Part shown: piece after piece, positions 49,013 through 61,512 of the stretch
Numbering within the stretch: the first letter of the stretch is position 1
Layout of the letters: each line of letters opens with the position of its first letter
Source: Verpa conica
Taxonomy: Eukaryota; Ascomycota; Pezizomycetes; Pezizales; Morchellaceae
DNA: 64,000 nt
Direction: 5' to 3'
Assembly: GCA_033030425.1 (NCBI GenBank)
Contig: JAUFSD010000003.1
Span: 1,612,001 to 1,676,000, forward strand
Translations under genes and position numbers: made by a program
Notes under the pieces: generated by a model
What the model was told of the DNA's origin: nothing
Seen by the model: the letters and a program-made list of their open reading frames with translations, nothing else
Database searches by the model: none

Positions 49013-52000
49013 GCGGCTAGTGGGTGAGGGAGGGAAGATTTGAGTTGGAGAGGGAGAGGGGAAAGTGCCTCTGAAACGGACGATGGGGCGATCTGGACTG
49101 GGAGTGGTCACTGTCAGCGAGATGCGACAGTGGAAAAGGTCTGGAAGAGGTCTGGAAGGGCGCGAAAGTTAGTGGGGAGTGAGGCGAGCGTATAGGACTG
49201 TACTGTATTGTACTGTACTGCACTGTACCGAAGACCGCCTGGTGGAAGACGGCGACAGCTAGGCGGCGACGGCGGATGTGGACGGAACTTGATGGGGTCG
49301 TATGCAGATGTGGTCTGCTACCAATGCAATGAGATACGCTACAGAGTGCAACTGAACAATGAGCCTGTCTGTGCTCGCTATGGGAAAAATCAATAAGGAT
49401 GCACCGGAGAAAGAATAATGGTGGGGGATGAATGCATCTACCGATTGTGCCTGTACTTTAGGCGTATGTGTGGGCAGGTACGGTACGGTATATACAGTAT
49501 GTACCCAAGAGTCAGGCACAGAACCTCGCAATTCCCCGTTGGAACACTATAAGGCTGGGTGCGTCCTCTCACACTCTCTCCTAGGGTAAGAGCAAGAGCA
49601 AATGTAGAGGGAGAAACTATCAGTCACCGTATATCTTCGCCTTTCTGTCCACTTCTTTGCCTACGCTCGTACTTCCCCGAAGCTTACAAATTCCCCTACC
49701 ACCACGAGACCGGGGTGTGGTGGGGTACGAATCGGCAGGGCGGCCAACGTTGTCCCCATTGGTGGGCCATACTATGTATTCTAGTGGTTTTAAAAGCGCC
49801 TTCCTCTTCATAAGCCAGGAGATCCTCTAGGACGAGTCTCACGATCCTATACATAAATATATAAAACAGCCGTCTCCCAGAAGGTCTTTTGTGAAGAATC
49901 ATGCCCGCTCTTATATCCAGATCTCGCTTCTCGTTGACACATCTAGTAGTGCCGTTTTTCGATTTTGTCGGAATTTCCCCTCATGCTGCTTACAGGCGCA
50001 TTAGCCAGTGCCCGTGCCGGAGAAGCACTCTGGTGGGCTATGACAAACAATTTCAGGAGCGCCTTCAGTTGTTTCGACCCCGGCTTCCTCCTGCATAACG
50101 TTTTGTCGAGGAATCTAACGAAGAGTTCTAGGTAGCTTGAAAGCCAGATTGAAAACAGGAGGAGCATTTAAAGACAGAGCGTGTGTATCCATGTGAGCAG
50201 ATAGCCTATCTCATTGGAGTATGCGTCCGGCAATAAGCTCGGCTTGCCTTCCGCTCTAATCCTTCGTCCCGAATCTCTGAACCCAGGCCTCCCAGCTATA
50301 AGCGGCCGGCTCTCGCGCCGACCTACTGTTTACTGAGTAGCGGAGAAATATTTAAGTTTTCCGAGCTGTTTGAAGTTCCCCGTTTCGAGTTCCTAGAATT
50401 CAATTAACTTGAGAACAGATGAGATGAATCCTGGAAAGTGGCCAATTAAACCTTTTCTGACGCAAGCGAATATGTGCTTCCGATGAAAGAGTGCTAGTCT
50501 GTACGTCCCCTCATGCCCATTCTTAGGTTTAACCAGCAACCAGTGCTTTTGTCATTTACTTGTTACTCCTGTACAGTTACGGCAGCTGGTTACAACTAGA
50601 GTGATACTATATACTTCCCAAGACCCTCATCACACTAAACCCTTCAAGTTCGAATCAAACCTCTGAGCGTGCATTCAAAAACTGCCAAGGGAAGAGTCCA
50701 GTATCTTTCTACTAAAAGAATAGTACGGAAGGACCTGCAATACATAGCAGTGAGACCCACTCGTGCCCTCCATTAGAGAGGTAATTGATAGAGTAATAAA
50801 ATATGTGATGAGTATCCAATACATTTTCAAATAAGCCAGTCTCGCTTGCTAATATTTACAGATCTTATGAAGGATATCTGATGTTTTTTGCACGCAGTTG
50901 TATAGCTCGCTTGGAATCGCTCGAAGCCTATATTGAGCAATCTCCCGCAGCACTATCAGAGGCCGCGGCACCTGCTCGAACCCTCTAGCTTGGATATTGT
51001 TTTATACTGTACCGATATCATATGACTCGGTTAACTACTACAACTTTACTCAATACAAAGACTCCATGAACTACCGGCTTACATGGAGTATAAGGGTTGG
51101 GCTCAAAATACGGGGATCTACGCGCGCAGGAAATTTTTGCCCGCTACCCAAACTATATCATTGTGAGAAGACCAATATAAAGCAAAATCAGTGGGTGGTA
51201 GGGGGGGAAGGAATATATGTTCCCCAAAGATTATATCAGGGAAAGAAAGGTATATACAATGAACACGTAACCTTGTTCAGCTACACAGACCACAGCTAGT
51301 CTACCAGGTCGAATCACCAAACGTCACTCGTACGCTACCATCTTGTAGCTGCGCAGCTCTTTAATTCCGCTAACGTGTAACCTACATGACTTATGGGGAA
51401 TTAAATATTGTCAGATGCGAAGTGGCGAACAATACTTAATTTCAGTCTAAGTATATACATGTAGTATAAGGTAACTATGCAGAATGGAGTTAGAATCATC
51501 ATTCCTGACAAAGTAGTAGCTCTCGAGTTAAAACAGCGTCAGTTTAGTAGTCTTAAGCCAAGTCATCTTAAGATAAACCAGCCAGGAAAACATATTTAAG
51601 AAGTTTTTTTAAAAATGGGAATCTTCACGTGAGTCACTCCATATAAGCGTTACCACATAAAATTACCTCTAACAAATACTAGTGATAGTCTCTAAAACGT
51701 TTTCCGGACAGGGCTTGCTGAGAAGGTGCTACTGCTAAGAGAATCTTGCGGGCTCCCCACTACACCTTGTTAGTTATCTGCTGAAGCAAACCTAACCAAG
51801 TCCTGGAGTGGAGGTTACTGCAATCGCTACCGGTAATTATTCCAGTATTTTTTCCAGTACCCTCCCGCACCGGTACAAAGACCCTAATTGCGCCGTTACA
51901 ACCGGTAGAGAGGGAATTTAGCCTTATCTCCGTGGCTACAGCCGGTATCAAGCAGTTCAGAAAGACCTAGTTTTCAGAGGGTTCTATTAGATACATAGCC

Positions 52001-52537
52001 ATAGAAACATCTGCGTTGGATACTCCAACGAACTCATCATTGCAAAACCAATACCAAGGCTGCCATACGGGATGACTACTTCTAAAATCAATTTATAGAC
52101 AAACGATGATTATGGAGATGCCCGGATACGAGTCTCTTCTCCTCGGAGTTTTTAAGTCCAAGAAGTAGCATAGCAGATGATTGGCCTACGTTGGTATTCG
52201 GAAGCAGAGCATGTAAAAGCTTACCTAGACCACGGCTTTATGCTTGGCTATGGTTGGACAGTCCTATTAAGGTGGTTACTATCACTGGGATCAAAGAATA
52301 CTACAGGAGAATCGACCTCCTTCCAGATTAGTGCTATGTACGATCGGCCACAGTTATGGTTCAACAAATCAAAATCCACTCCGCATTTAGCGCCGCCTTT
52401 TAGCAATTAGATTTCAAGATATAGCTAGGGTAGCCTGTACTTAGTGAATCAGACTTTATTTTCACGGCATCTAATAATGCCTTTTAAGACAAATTAAAAA
52501 TATATATATATGGATGATTAGCTTGTTTATATTCTTG

Positions 52538-52680
52538 CTCGCAACAGGCATAAAGAACCTGAACATGCAACTGTTGAAGCCAGGGTTTTGGTTGGAGGCT
52601 GTGTCTATAGCGAGTAAAGTACACATATTAATTGGTGAAAATAAGACTTGCATGTTCAGGTTCTTTATTCCTGTTGCGAG
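52538..52680. mobile_element. Foldback/MITE-like element C, 143 bp
   Basis: Arms 52538-52570 and 52648-52680 are 33-bp inverted repeats with one mismatch, around a 77-bp interior. The outer ends read CTCGCAACAGG.ATAAAG, sharing CTCGC and ATAAAG at nearly the same spacing with element B. Flanking dinucleotides are TG on the left and TA on the right, so a TA duplication would need one mutation. No coding capacity. Confidence 0.72.
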
Positions 52681-54558
52681 TACTTACACGGTTAGAAAGA
52701 CTACATATATGTAGGTGTGACAACACACTTACATTGTGGATTCGTAGGGAACTTCATGATTAAAATTCCCTCAGATTAGTATACATACATGTATTGTTAC
52801 AGCCTCTGGTAGAATTGTTCTGGAAACAGGGATTATCGAGCAGGGGTTTCTAGCCAATACTATTGCCCAAACCTTCGTCAAAACCGTAGACAAATTATCT
52901 TGCCCGCTAAATTTCCACAATAGTTCTAGTACCGAGAGCCATATGAATAGAGACTAGACTACCGCTGCTGTAATACTGATAAGGAGAAATGAGAATATTT
53001 TCATAGATAGTATCAAGCCGCTTATAGCCCACTCAATTGAATGATGTCAGTTTTAGTTCTCCTATGGTCTTATGCCCTTCCGTTTCTTTAGCGCTGTGGA
53101 ATTCCTCTTTACCCGTAGAAGCCTTTCCTATCTAGATTTTATATGTAAGTGGTAAAGTGGTTCCACTGTAGGTAAGATCAGGTCTACTATTTGATGGTCT
53201 CGTGGGGCTTTAATTATTCATTAGATATGGCCTTGTGCTCGGGGTAACGGCACCAAGTATAGCCGAGACGAGTATGTCCCTCACCGTGTGATTTAAGCTT
53301 TCCTTTTGGGACTGTTTATCGCGCTATAGTTTCTCAGGATAGGAATGGTAGCCCTGACCAGCAGTTACGCATCCCCCCGGGGGGGCGGGGGGTGTTACCT
53401 TGCAACGCCAAACTCCTGTATTTTATCATAATATATATATATATAATGTACACTCAAATAAACATAGATATCAATTATAGATTTATCTGCTGGGGACAGA
53501 CTGAGATATCTAGTGCTAATTTACGAAAAAACTAAGTGAGAACTAGCACTGTACTAGGGAATTAATTCACTATGATAAAATGTTACTATAATAAATAATT
53601 ACAAGCCTACTCTAGTTTTTCTCAACAGCGCCAAGATCTACAAATTTTAATTGACTTTTTAAGGCTTTGCCACTTCAATTAGCCATGTGATTATTGAGAA
53701 TGGTCACTGCTTTTGGGAATATGCATTATTTTCTAGTGCTCCATGTACGTACAGCGTCCAGACGATAGACATGCATATGAGGTGGCAGCAGTGTAGAGGA
53801 ATAATATTCCGACTATCGAACTCGAGTATATCTTTCTTAGGGCCCTAGTTAATAGTTTTACCCAGAAAAAATTCTACCAGTATGACTACCTTTTTATAGG
53901 ACTCTTTAACAAGTAACAAACATGTTGCTTTTTACCAGATCTCCCATTGGCCTACTCATGATTCAGCCACTACGTACAAAGGGAAGCCAACATCATTAGG
54001 CATCTAAACTCAGACATCTAGTGTTTTTTATCTATATTTTAGACTCATACGTGTAGAACCCTTTAAATCCCCCAGAAATTTAAAATAACGTCAATTAATT
54101 ACGACTATCAGAAGGTAGTAGGAAAACAGTAGAAGAGGAGTGAGAGACTCAGATGCAGAATATCTGTACCTGATCCTATATACTACATGTAGTCATTCAG
54201 ATCTCCGAGCTCATTGATAGTGAACTAGTGTGGATATATATGCATGCATGTACGTACTTGAAAATATTATCTTGCTGGATAAACCATATTTGACCTTCCC
54301 CATATATATAGTAGGCTAGTGAATCTATAGATAAAGGTTGCTTACCTAAACAATCCTTAGGTAGACATGCAAGTGCTAGGAACAGAGGATAGTAATGGTG
54401 ATAGGCCTATCGAGGTATAAGAAGAGCGACTACTTGTTCCACACTAGGTATACGGTATAAGGAAAATGTCATACTAATTTTGATATCAGAGGTCCAAGGG
54501 CTAGCTAAGTGAGAATGTTAAGCTTAGGCTAGAGTTTACTGTGAGAGGATAAGATATA

Positions 54559-54610
54559 TATGCCATTGAATGAATGAATTAATCATAGGTACATGGTAAG
54601 CTATGCCATT
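54559..54610 (-). repeat. Truncated (ATTC)n-tailed insertion
   Basis: TATGCCATT at 54559-54567 and 54602-54610 flank a 34-bp insert that reads, on the minus strand, ACCATGTACCTATGATTAAT then ATTCATTC. It matches the 3' end of the dispersed (ATTC)n family. Confidence 0.55.
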
Positions 54611-55552
54611 AACTTCATGAGTAGCTCTCAGAATGTAACCGACTCAATGCCTCCTAATATATGGTGGGAAATTATTGGAGGATATGAAGCATCAGCTCAA
54701 TTCCCTCTAGCTCTGTGTGTAGCCAACTACCGGATATATTAATCTGGTAAGGGTCGATATTCTTAGTATGGTTACAATTCCCTCATTTTCTCTGAAGGTC
54801 AGGAATTTATAGTCACAAATCGGACTACAGCCTTATTCCTGATACGAGATAGATATCTATATAGGGGTAATGCTAAACCTCTTATAGTCATGTAACGGAA
54901 AACAACACATCCGCTCACCCTAGCTACCTATATCTATACCAACTGCATATTAAACTACTTTATAACATCTTGTGTCCTAATTTTAATACTCCACGGTATT
55001 ATTAAACCACTAGTCACAGTTGGGGAAAATAATATATTCCTAGTAGCCGTTAGACTTTGGCTGAGAGACAGATGTCTCTAAATACATGTACTATTTAGGA
55101 GGGGCAGTTAAAAGCGGCGCCCAGAAACGTCCACATAGCTGAAGCTAGAACATATTTTCCCTTAAGTCGACCGATAATCAGATATCGGTTGGGACTTCTC
55201 GAATAGGTTTTGGAGGGGATTAATTATTTATTGATTGTGCCGGTTAGCAGCTGTATGTGTTACATCTACAGGCTATCTGCTTGGGCCAACGAAGCCGCAG
55301 GGTTACCCTCCTGGCGCCAAGAACACGACATTTGGCGAAGCTTTCTCGACTCGGTTATTATCGCCATCATCACAATCACCACCAGTTTGAACTTCACTAC
55401 AGTTTTACAAGCCTCATCTGCATCCTCCCACTGCCCGATCCCGATCCCTCCCTTCCGCTGCTTCTACCAATCCCAGCCCGAAAAAGTCGGAAAGGCTTAA
55501 TTCATCTGTAATCAGAACAGTTACAGACTCAGACACCCCCCACGCTGCAATC

Positions 55553-56563
55553 ATGTCAAACGCTCTAGAACTCAAAGAATACAAACTCCAAGTTAGCCTA
55601 CCACTCTCTGCTGCTCCCCCTCTTCTACTTTGGTGCAACCATGTCTCTAATCCTTAACACATAGCTCGAATCTGTCCAAGCTGCCCTGAAAGCCGATCCT
55701 GACAATGCCGAACTTTCTGACCTCGTTGGAGAATTGGAGGGGATGGTAAATGCCCTCGCCGAACAACTCGCCGAAGAGCAAACCCCCGTACCTCCTGCTT
55801 ACCCAGCTTCGCCCTACGGTAGCAACAACAATAATAGACGGGATACGCCTGCAACTCCTGTTGAAGGAACTGCGGGCTCGGGAAGTAGTATCTATGCAGT
55901 TGGTGATAACGTTCTGGCGCGATGGACGAGCGGTGATAACCAGCTTTATCCAGCCAGGATTACGTCCGTGATGGGATCCAAACAGAACCCCGTCTACATC
56001 GTCAAATTTACGCAGTATAATGCTACGGAGACGCTTCACCCCCAACACATCAAACCAGCCAACAACGCGAATAAAAAACGTAAGCTCGAGAGTGAACCCA
56101 CTAGTAACGCGTCGGCAACACCTACCTCGACATCAAACGGTGCTATTATCTCGCAACCAGCAACGATAAATACTGAACTTGCAGAGGCAAATAAAAGGAA
56201 ATCAACTGAGACACTCGATGGCCCAGCTAAGCCTGCGAAGGTTGGAAGAAAGATCGCACAGAATAAAGTTTTGGAAGATGGCAAGAAGAAGTGGCAAAAT
56301 TTTGCTCAAAAGGGGGTAAAGGGGAAGGTAGGGAAGGTGAAAAAAATCGGTGAAAGCAGCATGTTCAGGACCCCTGATGGAGTACATGGGCGAGGTACAT
56401 ATACGATTTTGATTGACCTTTTTTATCCTGGATAGGCATCCTCCCTAGAGGATTATTGGCTAATGCTTGGTGTATAGTCGGTTTTACGGGTTCTGGCCAG
56501 CCTATGCGGAAGGACGCGACAAGAGGGAAACACATTTATCAGCAAGGAGAGGAAGAAGAATAG
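55553..56563 (+). CDS. spf30: Splicing factor Spf30 (SMNDC1-like Tudor protein)
   Basis: Survival-of-motor-neuron-related splicing factor that joins the U2/U4/U6 assembly in known systems. Three exons: 55553-55591, 55665-56394, 56478-56563; phases close, 284 residues. The N-terminus is a short helical region (LESVQAALKADPDNAELSDL) typical of SPF30. A Tudor domain spans about residues 88-145 (YAVGDNVLARWTSGDNQLYPARI, VYIVKFTQYNATETL). An NLS-like NKKRKLES and a Ser/Thr-rich linker follow. The C-terminus is conserved across the last intron: SMFRTPDGVHGR then VGFTGSGQPMRKDATRGKHIY. The third exon has no start codon and is easily missed. Confidence 0.92.
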
Positions 56564-58109
56564 ACAACTGAGGGTCCGGGGAGTATAATTCATAAAACTA
56601 CAGACCTCTCCACGTACCCATACCCGAGCTGACGCCCCCTGTTCAATCACAAACCATCTAATCTACACAACACTACTGTCACTGTCCGCCCGATTCAACA
56701 ATATCATCCTTCGGCGGTAACCAGTTTGTATAGTTCTTCAAAGATCTTTTTTTCCTTCATCACCCTTTGTGTTCCTTGTTTGTGTTTTTTTTATGCATTT
56801 TCGTCAAGGTTGAATTGTTGCTAAGATGGGTTTCGGGAACTATCAGTTTTTTTGTTTCATATGGAATAATGGTGGGAGTTTTACGAGAAAAAAATGAAAT
56901 TTTTGCATCTATGGAATGATTTGAAAATTCATAACTCCCCTTCCTTCTCCCTCATTTTTACCTTTTGAAAAATTCGGAATAACTGCTAAGCTTTGGGTGG
57001 GAGCGACGAGTGATAAGAGAAATAAGAGAGAACTCGGCCAACGGTTCGACATTTTCCCTTCAGCAGTCTATCAGAATGGTGGGTTGACTTTTTCCCCGGT
57101 GATATCCGACATTTACTGGCCATATATCAAAATCCAGTATCAATCGATTGATTTATGGTTAGTCTAATTGGGTAATGACGGGGTAATCTGATATTGTCAT
57201 TCTTTTTGTCTTCAATCTAATTTGATATAGGCGGCTTAGGACTATTCACCTCCCTCCCCTACTTTAGCTAGTCCTTTATTTACTTAAGTTTAAGGTTCTT
57301 GGTAAAATAGAGTAAAGAAATGTCACGTCTTGAGTAGCAATCTCTGTTTTTGTTTCTCGAACAAATTCACCTAGGGACGCGCGGCTGGGGGGGTTTTGAG
57401 TAATTTTGAGTAATACATCTACCAATATTACCTTATATATATCTTTACACCAGTTACCTTAAAGCAGCCGACAGTTTTTATACCTATACTTGTTCTGGCT
57501 TTGGTTATGACTGAAGTGCATGTAGTTTAGCGATTTAAACCTAGGCACCCTTGGCTAATGGGATATAAGAACCTCGATAGGAACACATATATAAAGATAG
57601 GATTAAAATAATCTTGTAAGAAAGGGTTTGGTAACTGGGCGTAGTAAATGTGGGAAATGGACTATTGTGGAACCAGTGTAGTCCACGAAGCGGCCTCGTA
57701 GACTGCACTATGTGGAACCTAAAAAAAGCTGGAATTAAGAAGTTCAGAAAGTCACTTTGAGTGTTTCATGTATGTACTTATGATAAATTCATTCATTCAT
57801 TCATTTGAGTGTTTCAAGTATGAAGCGCGCTACACACAATACGTGCATGCAACTCGGGAGAAGACACAAGAGTTATACCCAGGGTAAACTTAGTAACCTT
57901 GCCTCCATGTTTCATAGCTTAAAACATACAGTTCTAGTTTTTGTTTAGTATATATAGTTTCAAAAGGCCTTTAGTAGTACTGTTTGCCAGTGAATATCGC
58001 ATAGAACGTCACAGTCTTAGCTATATTAAAGCACAACGCCTTTCGAGTGATGAACTATGAATACAACCACCCTCATCATTACAGAAAGCAAGAAATTTTT
58101 AATCTCTTA
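56564..58109. other. Convergent 3' flanks of spf30 and gpn3 with an insertion relic
   Basis: T-rich, then AT-rich DNA between converging genes. It holds the clear 29-bp (ATTC)n-tailed insertion at 57775-57803 with a 19-bp target duplication. An imperfect inverted repeat lies near 57668-57712. No gene was seen. Confidence 0.6.
57756..57822 (+). mobile_element. Extremely truncated retroposon insertion with 19-bp target duplication
   Basis: TTTGAGTGTTTCATGTATG (57756-57774) recurs with one mismatch at 57804-57822. The 29 bp between them read TACTTATGATAA then ATTCATTCATTCATTCA, the 3' tail shared by other copies in the window. A long direct repeat plus a short 3' end with a simple-repeat tail is expected of a 5'-truncated, reverse-transcribed insertion. 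Confidence 0.72.
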
Positions 58110-59206
58110 TTATTCATCAGCCGGCTCCTCCCAGTCCTGATCAACATCCTTTATTTGCGGTTCTTGTACCTCCGACCACCCAAGGCAGTCATCGATATAA
58201 CTCAAAGTAGCCTGAACACTGTCTTCATTCTGACTTTCTAGCTGCAAAAATTGAACCATTGAGAAATCATCGATCAAGCTCACCACACCTGATACCATTA
58301 GTACTATGCTAAAGGGGTGGAGAGAAGGATCATAAACGTGCATTCATTCAACCGGTGAAATTTCGGGTTTGTCTCAGCATGAATATCTGTTGCTAGAATC
58401 GCTGGGTCTGGATCTAGAAACCGCTTTAGTTCCCTCTTGCTGACCTGGTTCCTAACTAGATCCATCTTAGAGAGGATATTAATATGTGGGATTTCTAGCA
58501 TAATCATGGCACTCATGGCGCTGAGGGTTCCTGCAAAGAACTTTGATTTATCGATGACGAATGTGGATTCAAGGAGGTACGCTGCACAGAGGTTGAAAGA
58601 CATGTGGCCCGTTAAGTGCCTTGCCAGGTTGGGCAGGATAGGGACGTGCGTATAGAGTTCTATTTGGCCTGGACAGTCGAAGATTGTAAGGCTGTCTTCG
58701 CCGGTTTCACCAAGTTCGGACTCTAGCCAGTCGAGGTTGTCCATGAGAAATCTAGAATAGTCAGTGCGGAAAAATGGGACGAGGCGGGGTGCATAGCGGC
58801 ATAGCGTAAGTCTGAAGGAGAAGGGGGAGAACATACTCGAAGCAGGCCATTAAGCCGCCGTTGGGACCGAGCCCCATCTCGTCCATTACATCCTCAAGGG
58901 ATATAAGGTCTTTGATGTCGACATCTGGTTCATATTCGAATTCATCTGCTGCGGGGTCCAAGTTGACGTAGATACCTGAGGACAGAAAGTTAAGTATTAG
59001 AGTATAGAAAAAATTGAACCTTTGTAAGAATAGGGGGTGGCATACATGACCGCTTGATGTTCTTGATGTGCGCGATAAGGGCAGCACAGAATGTGGACTA
59101 CCAGTAATGTGAGTTTGATGAGGGGGAAGCTTGCGAGAAATCCGAGAATTATATATACCTTTCCGCAACCCGCAGGGCCAATAACTAGAACACCAAATCG
59201 ACTCAT
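58110..59206 (-). CDS. gpn3: GPN-loop GTPase 3
   Basis: GPN-loop GTPase needed for assembly and nuclear import of RNA polymerase II. Five exons: 59206-59159, 59097-59046, 58975-58837, 58751-58342, 58288-58110; 275 residues, typical for Gpn3. Motifs: P-loop GPAGCGKST across the first splice, [10 protein letters not shown], the diagnostic GPN loop [19 protein letters not shown] (G3), and the NILSKMDLV guanine-specificity motif. The last intron (58289-58341) is best read as a GC-AG intron (T/GCACGT donor), which gives [18 protein letters not shown] with conserved spacing; a GT donor 4 bases on would need a later acceptor and lose two conserved residues. Acidic C-terminus. Divergent from rrp42 over 185 bp. 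Confidence 0.93.
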
Positions 59207-59391
59207 TTCCCTAGTAGTAACTGTGGCTCGTGAATTGTCGTAGAGGCCGCGGGGTACTATCAAATTGTCCAGATTTGTTTTACTTTAGGTGTTGAGGCTC
59301 AAAATCTTACAGCCCTATTTGAAATCATGACGGCGGCGATCATAGCTTTACTTCCGTGAGGTCTTGACTACAACTCACCAAAAATCCAGGT
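59207..59391. promoter_or_regulatory. Short divergent promoter, gpn3 / rrp42
   Basis: 185 bp between two divergent housekeeping start codons. No TATA box or specific site is recognised. Confidence 0.6.
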
Positions 59392-60414
59392 ATGGCCCCT
59401 TCAGCAGCAACAAATCTGATCTCCCCTGCGGAGCTCTCATATCTACAGTCTTCCCTCGCCCTTGTTCCGCCTATCCGCCCTGATGCACGCTCACCGACAC
59501 AATTTCGGCCGCTTGTAGCAGAGATAGATATCCTTCCATCCACCAACGGCTCAGCACGAATGATCTGGGGCGATGGGGGTGAATGTATAGTTGGTGTCAA
59601 ATTTGAGGTTGAACCTACAGAGCTAACGGCAGACGGAAAAAGGAAGAATTGGATTGAGATCGGGGTAGAAGTGCAGGGACAGAGGGATGATGATCCGTTG
59701 GGAGTGTTTTTGGGCATGACGGTTGTAGAGAGTCTTCTTACGCCGTCTTCTACGCTCACAAACAGGTTGGCTATTACCAGTAAATTTCACTGGAAGATGT
59801 ATATTGATGTTTGTTCCCAAGTTTTTATTACTTGGTTCCTTTCTTGCCCACTTCAGATATCCGTTAACTAGAGAGGGTTCATACAACAGATCCTATTAAT
59901 AACCCCACCACTCTCACACCCTGGGACACTGCTATCTCTTTCAACGAACCTCGCTCTGCGTTCGACAAGACTTCCCCGGCTGACTTCGGAGGCGGACGAG
60001 GACCCAGTCTTTGATGATGACTGGGATGCCTCGGTCCCCCTATACCAGACCTCTAACCAGCTTCCACCAATCACCCTATTAGTGTTGAGCGTAGGTCAAA
60101 ACATCTTCTTTGACCCAACTCGAGAAGAGCTTGCTGTGAGCGATTGTGTTCTTGCTGTTTCTCTGGTCACAAACTCGATTAAGAGTACCCCAAAAGTTAT
60201 TGGCGTACGGACGTTAGAGTCAGGTAGTGGAGGGATAGTAGCAGCCCCTGGGGCAAAAGATGTTGGTGGAGGTGGGGGTGGTGGTATGGCAGTTGAAGCT
60301 ACAAGCATGGGAGGTGTCAAAAGGACAGTTGTCAAAAATATTATCAAGGAGAGCCTAGGTGTTGGAAAAGAGGTCTTTGAAAGTCTACAAAGCGTCGTGG
60401 ATACAAATAATTAG
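59392..60414 (+). CDS. rrp42: Exosome complex component Rrp42
   Basis: RNase PH-like ring subunit of the RNA exosome (3'-5' RNA processing and decay); catalytically inactive in eukaryotes. Two exons, 59392-59808 and 59890-60414, phase 0, 313 residues. Motifs: RPDARSPTQFRPL, ARMIWGDGGECIVGVKFEVE, WKMYID then ILLI across the splice, DDDWDASVPLYQTSNQLPPITLLVLSV, FFDPTREEL. The intron has two possible acceptors; CTTCAG at 59856-59861 would lead to a stop within five codons, so the later ACAACAG is used. The C-terminal third has a poly-Gly insertion (GGGGGGG, about 60263-60286) before the last helix. Confidence 0.93.
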
Positions 60415-61512
60415 AGTATCCACTCTATCAACGGTATCAAAAATAATTAAAAGGTCCGGAGATTTGTTACTCATAAGCGTCGAGTGCTCGATTTAAATAT
60501 CAATACATATCGGGTCTGGTTGCCGGGCCTTCTGGCTATCGGAGGTTTTCAAATTAGGATAATTTGAGACTTTGACGTTTCCTTGAACGCACTCCCGAGG
60601 AGGGTTCGATTGGGTAGTAACCGATGGTTGCCAGAGATAGAATCGGGCGGGAGAATAGGAAAGGTCAAAGAGGTGTTTGACTATTCGGCCCAGCTTCCAG
60701 AATACAGGAATAAGGCTTCCATGCTACTTTGCTGGAGGACTGCCTGCGTTGCCCCATATTACCATATTACCAATAATGAACATGAAACTAACCCAGCTTG
60801 TCCACGTTTACTCATTTCATGGGCCGGGAATAATCCAATGGTGTTTATGTGTACCTGTTCCATTTCCATGGTCTCCCCCTATCAACCAACTTACGCCAAA
60901 CACTATTCTAAAATAATGCATGTACCGACGTTGGGATCTTTGAACCTGCAAACGTTCCTATAACGTGTACGCGAAGATTACCCAAAAGTCTAGAAACGTG
61001 CTTATACATGAATGTCTACATCCCTGAATGTCCCCTAACGCTGCTTGGTCGAGGTAACACGGCAGATACCATCCAAACCAATACAAGCGGAGCCAATCGA
61101 AATGCACTCGGGCTACAGGGGGGGCTGCTATTTGGGGGAGCCTTTGCCAATCTCCAGGAAATTCTACACATAATTGGACCTGTTTAGGATTGATGGGCAG
61201 AGGGGGGAAAGTCTTGGTATCGTAATTTCATAAGTCTGTGAGACTTTTGGTGGACAAGATCCTTACCTGTCGGCCAGTGCGCTGACGCAGTCCTCTCTTT
61301 GGTCCCTAGGTGCCCGCGTATTTATCCTCGCTGCTCCCCCCCAAGATTTCGCCCACTCCACCTCAGATCTTCTTAAACCCAGAGGTTTCCTTGAATATTC
61401 CTTTCTTCCTTCAGACCTTTCTCTTTTCTACCCATTTACTCCTGTTGGCAGCCTACCTCCAGTTTAATATACACAGCCCTTAACCAAACCAAACCACACA
61501 CCCTCACTCACA
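60415..61512. other. Intergenic, rrp42 to small Ala/Pro gene
   Basis: No supported gene. An open frame at 60583-60963 has no protein-family character and ends in AT-rich sequence. 61300-61512 is a CT-rich promoter and leader. Confidence 0.55.

Larger units (their letters stand above)
48512..55552. other. AP-1 upstream region followed by a gene desert
   Basis: 48512 to about 50200 is the upstream side of AP-1, with a (GGGAT)n tract at 48988-49012 and CT/GA-skewed sequence. From about 50200 to 55200 the DNA is AT-rich, stop-ridden and non-coding, with foldback element C (52538-52680), an AT microsatellite near 53430, and an (ATTC)n-tailed relic (54568-54601). 55200-55552 is the leader side of spf30. 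Confidence 0.55.

Noticed and set aside
51760..51951. 63-codon minus frame in the desert (IPAVATEIRLNSLSTGCNG)
   Set aside because: The composition looks protein-like, but it is isolated, has no splice signals and matches no family I know; perhaps a transposon relic.
57668..57712. Inverted repeat around CCACGAAGCGGCCTCGTAG
   Set aside because: Several mismatches and no flanking duplication; too weak to separate from chance.
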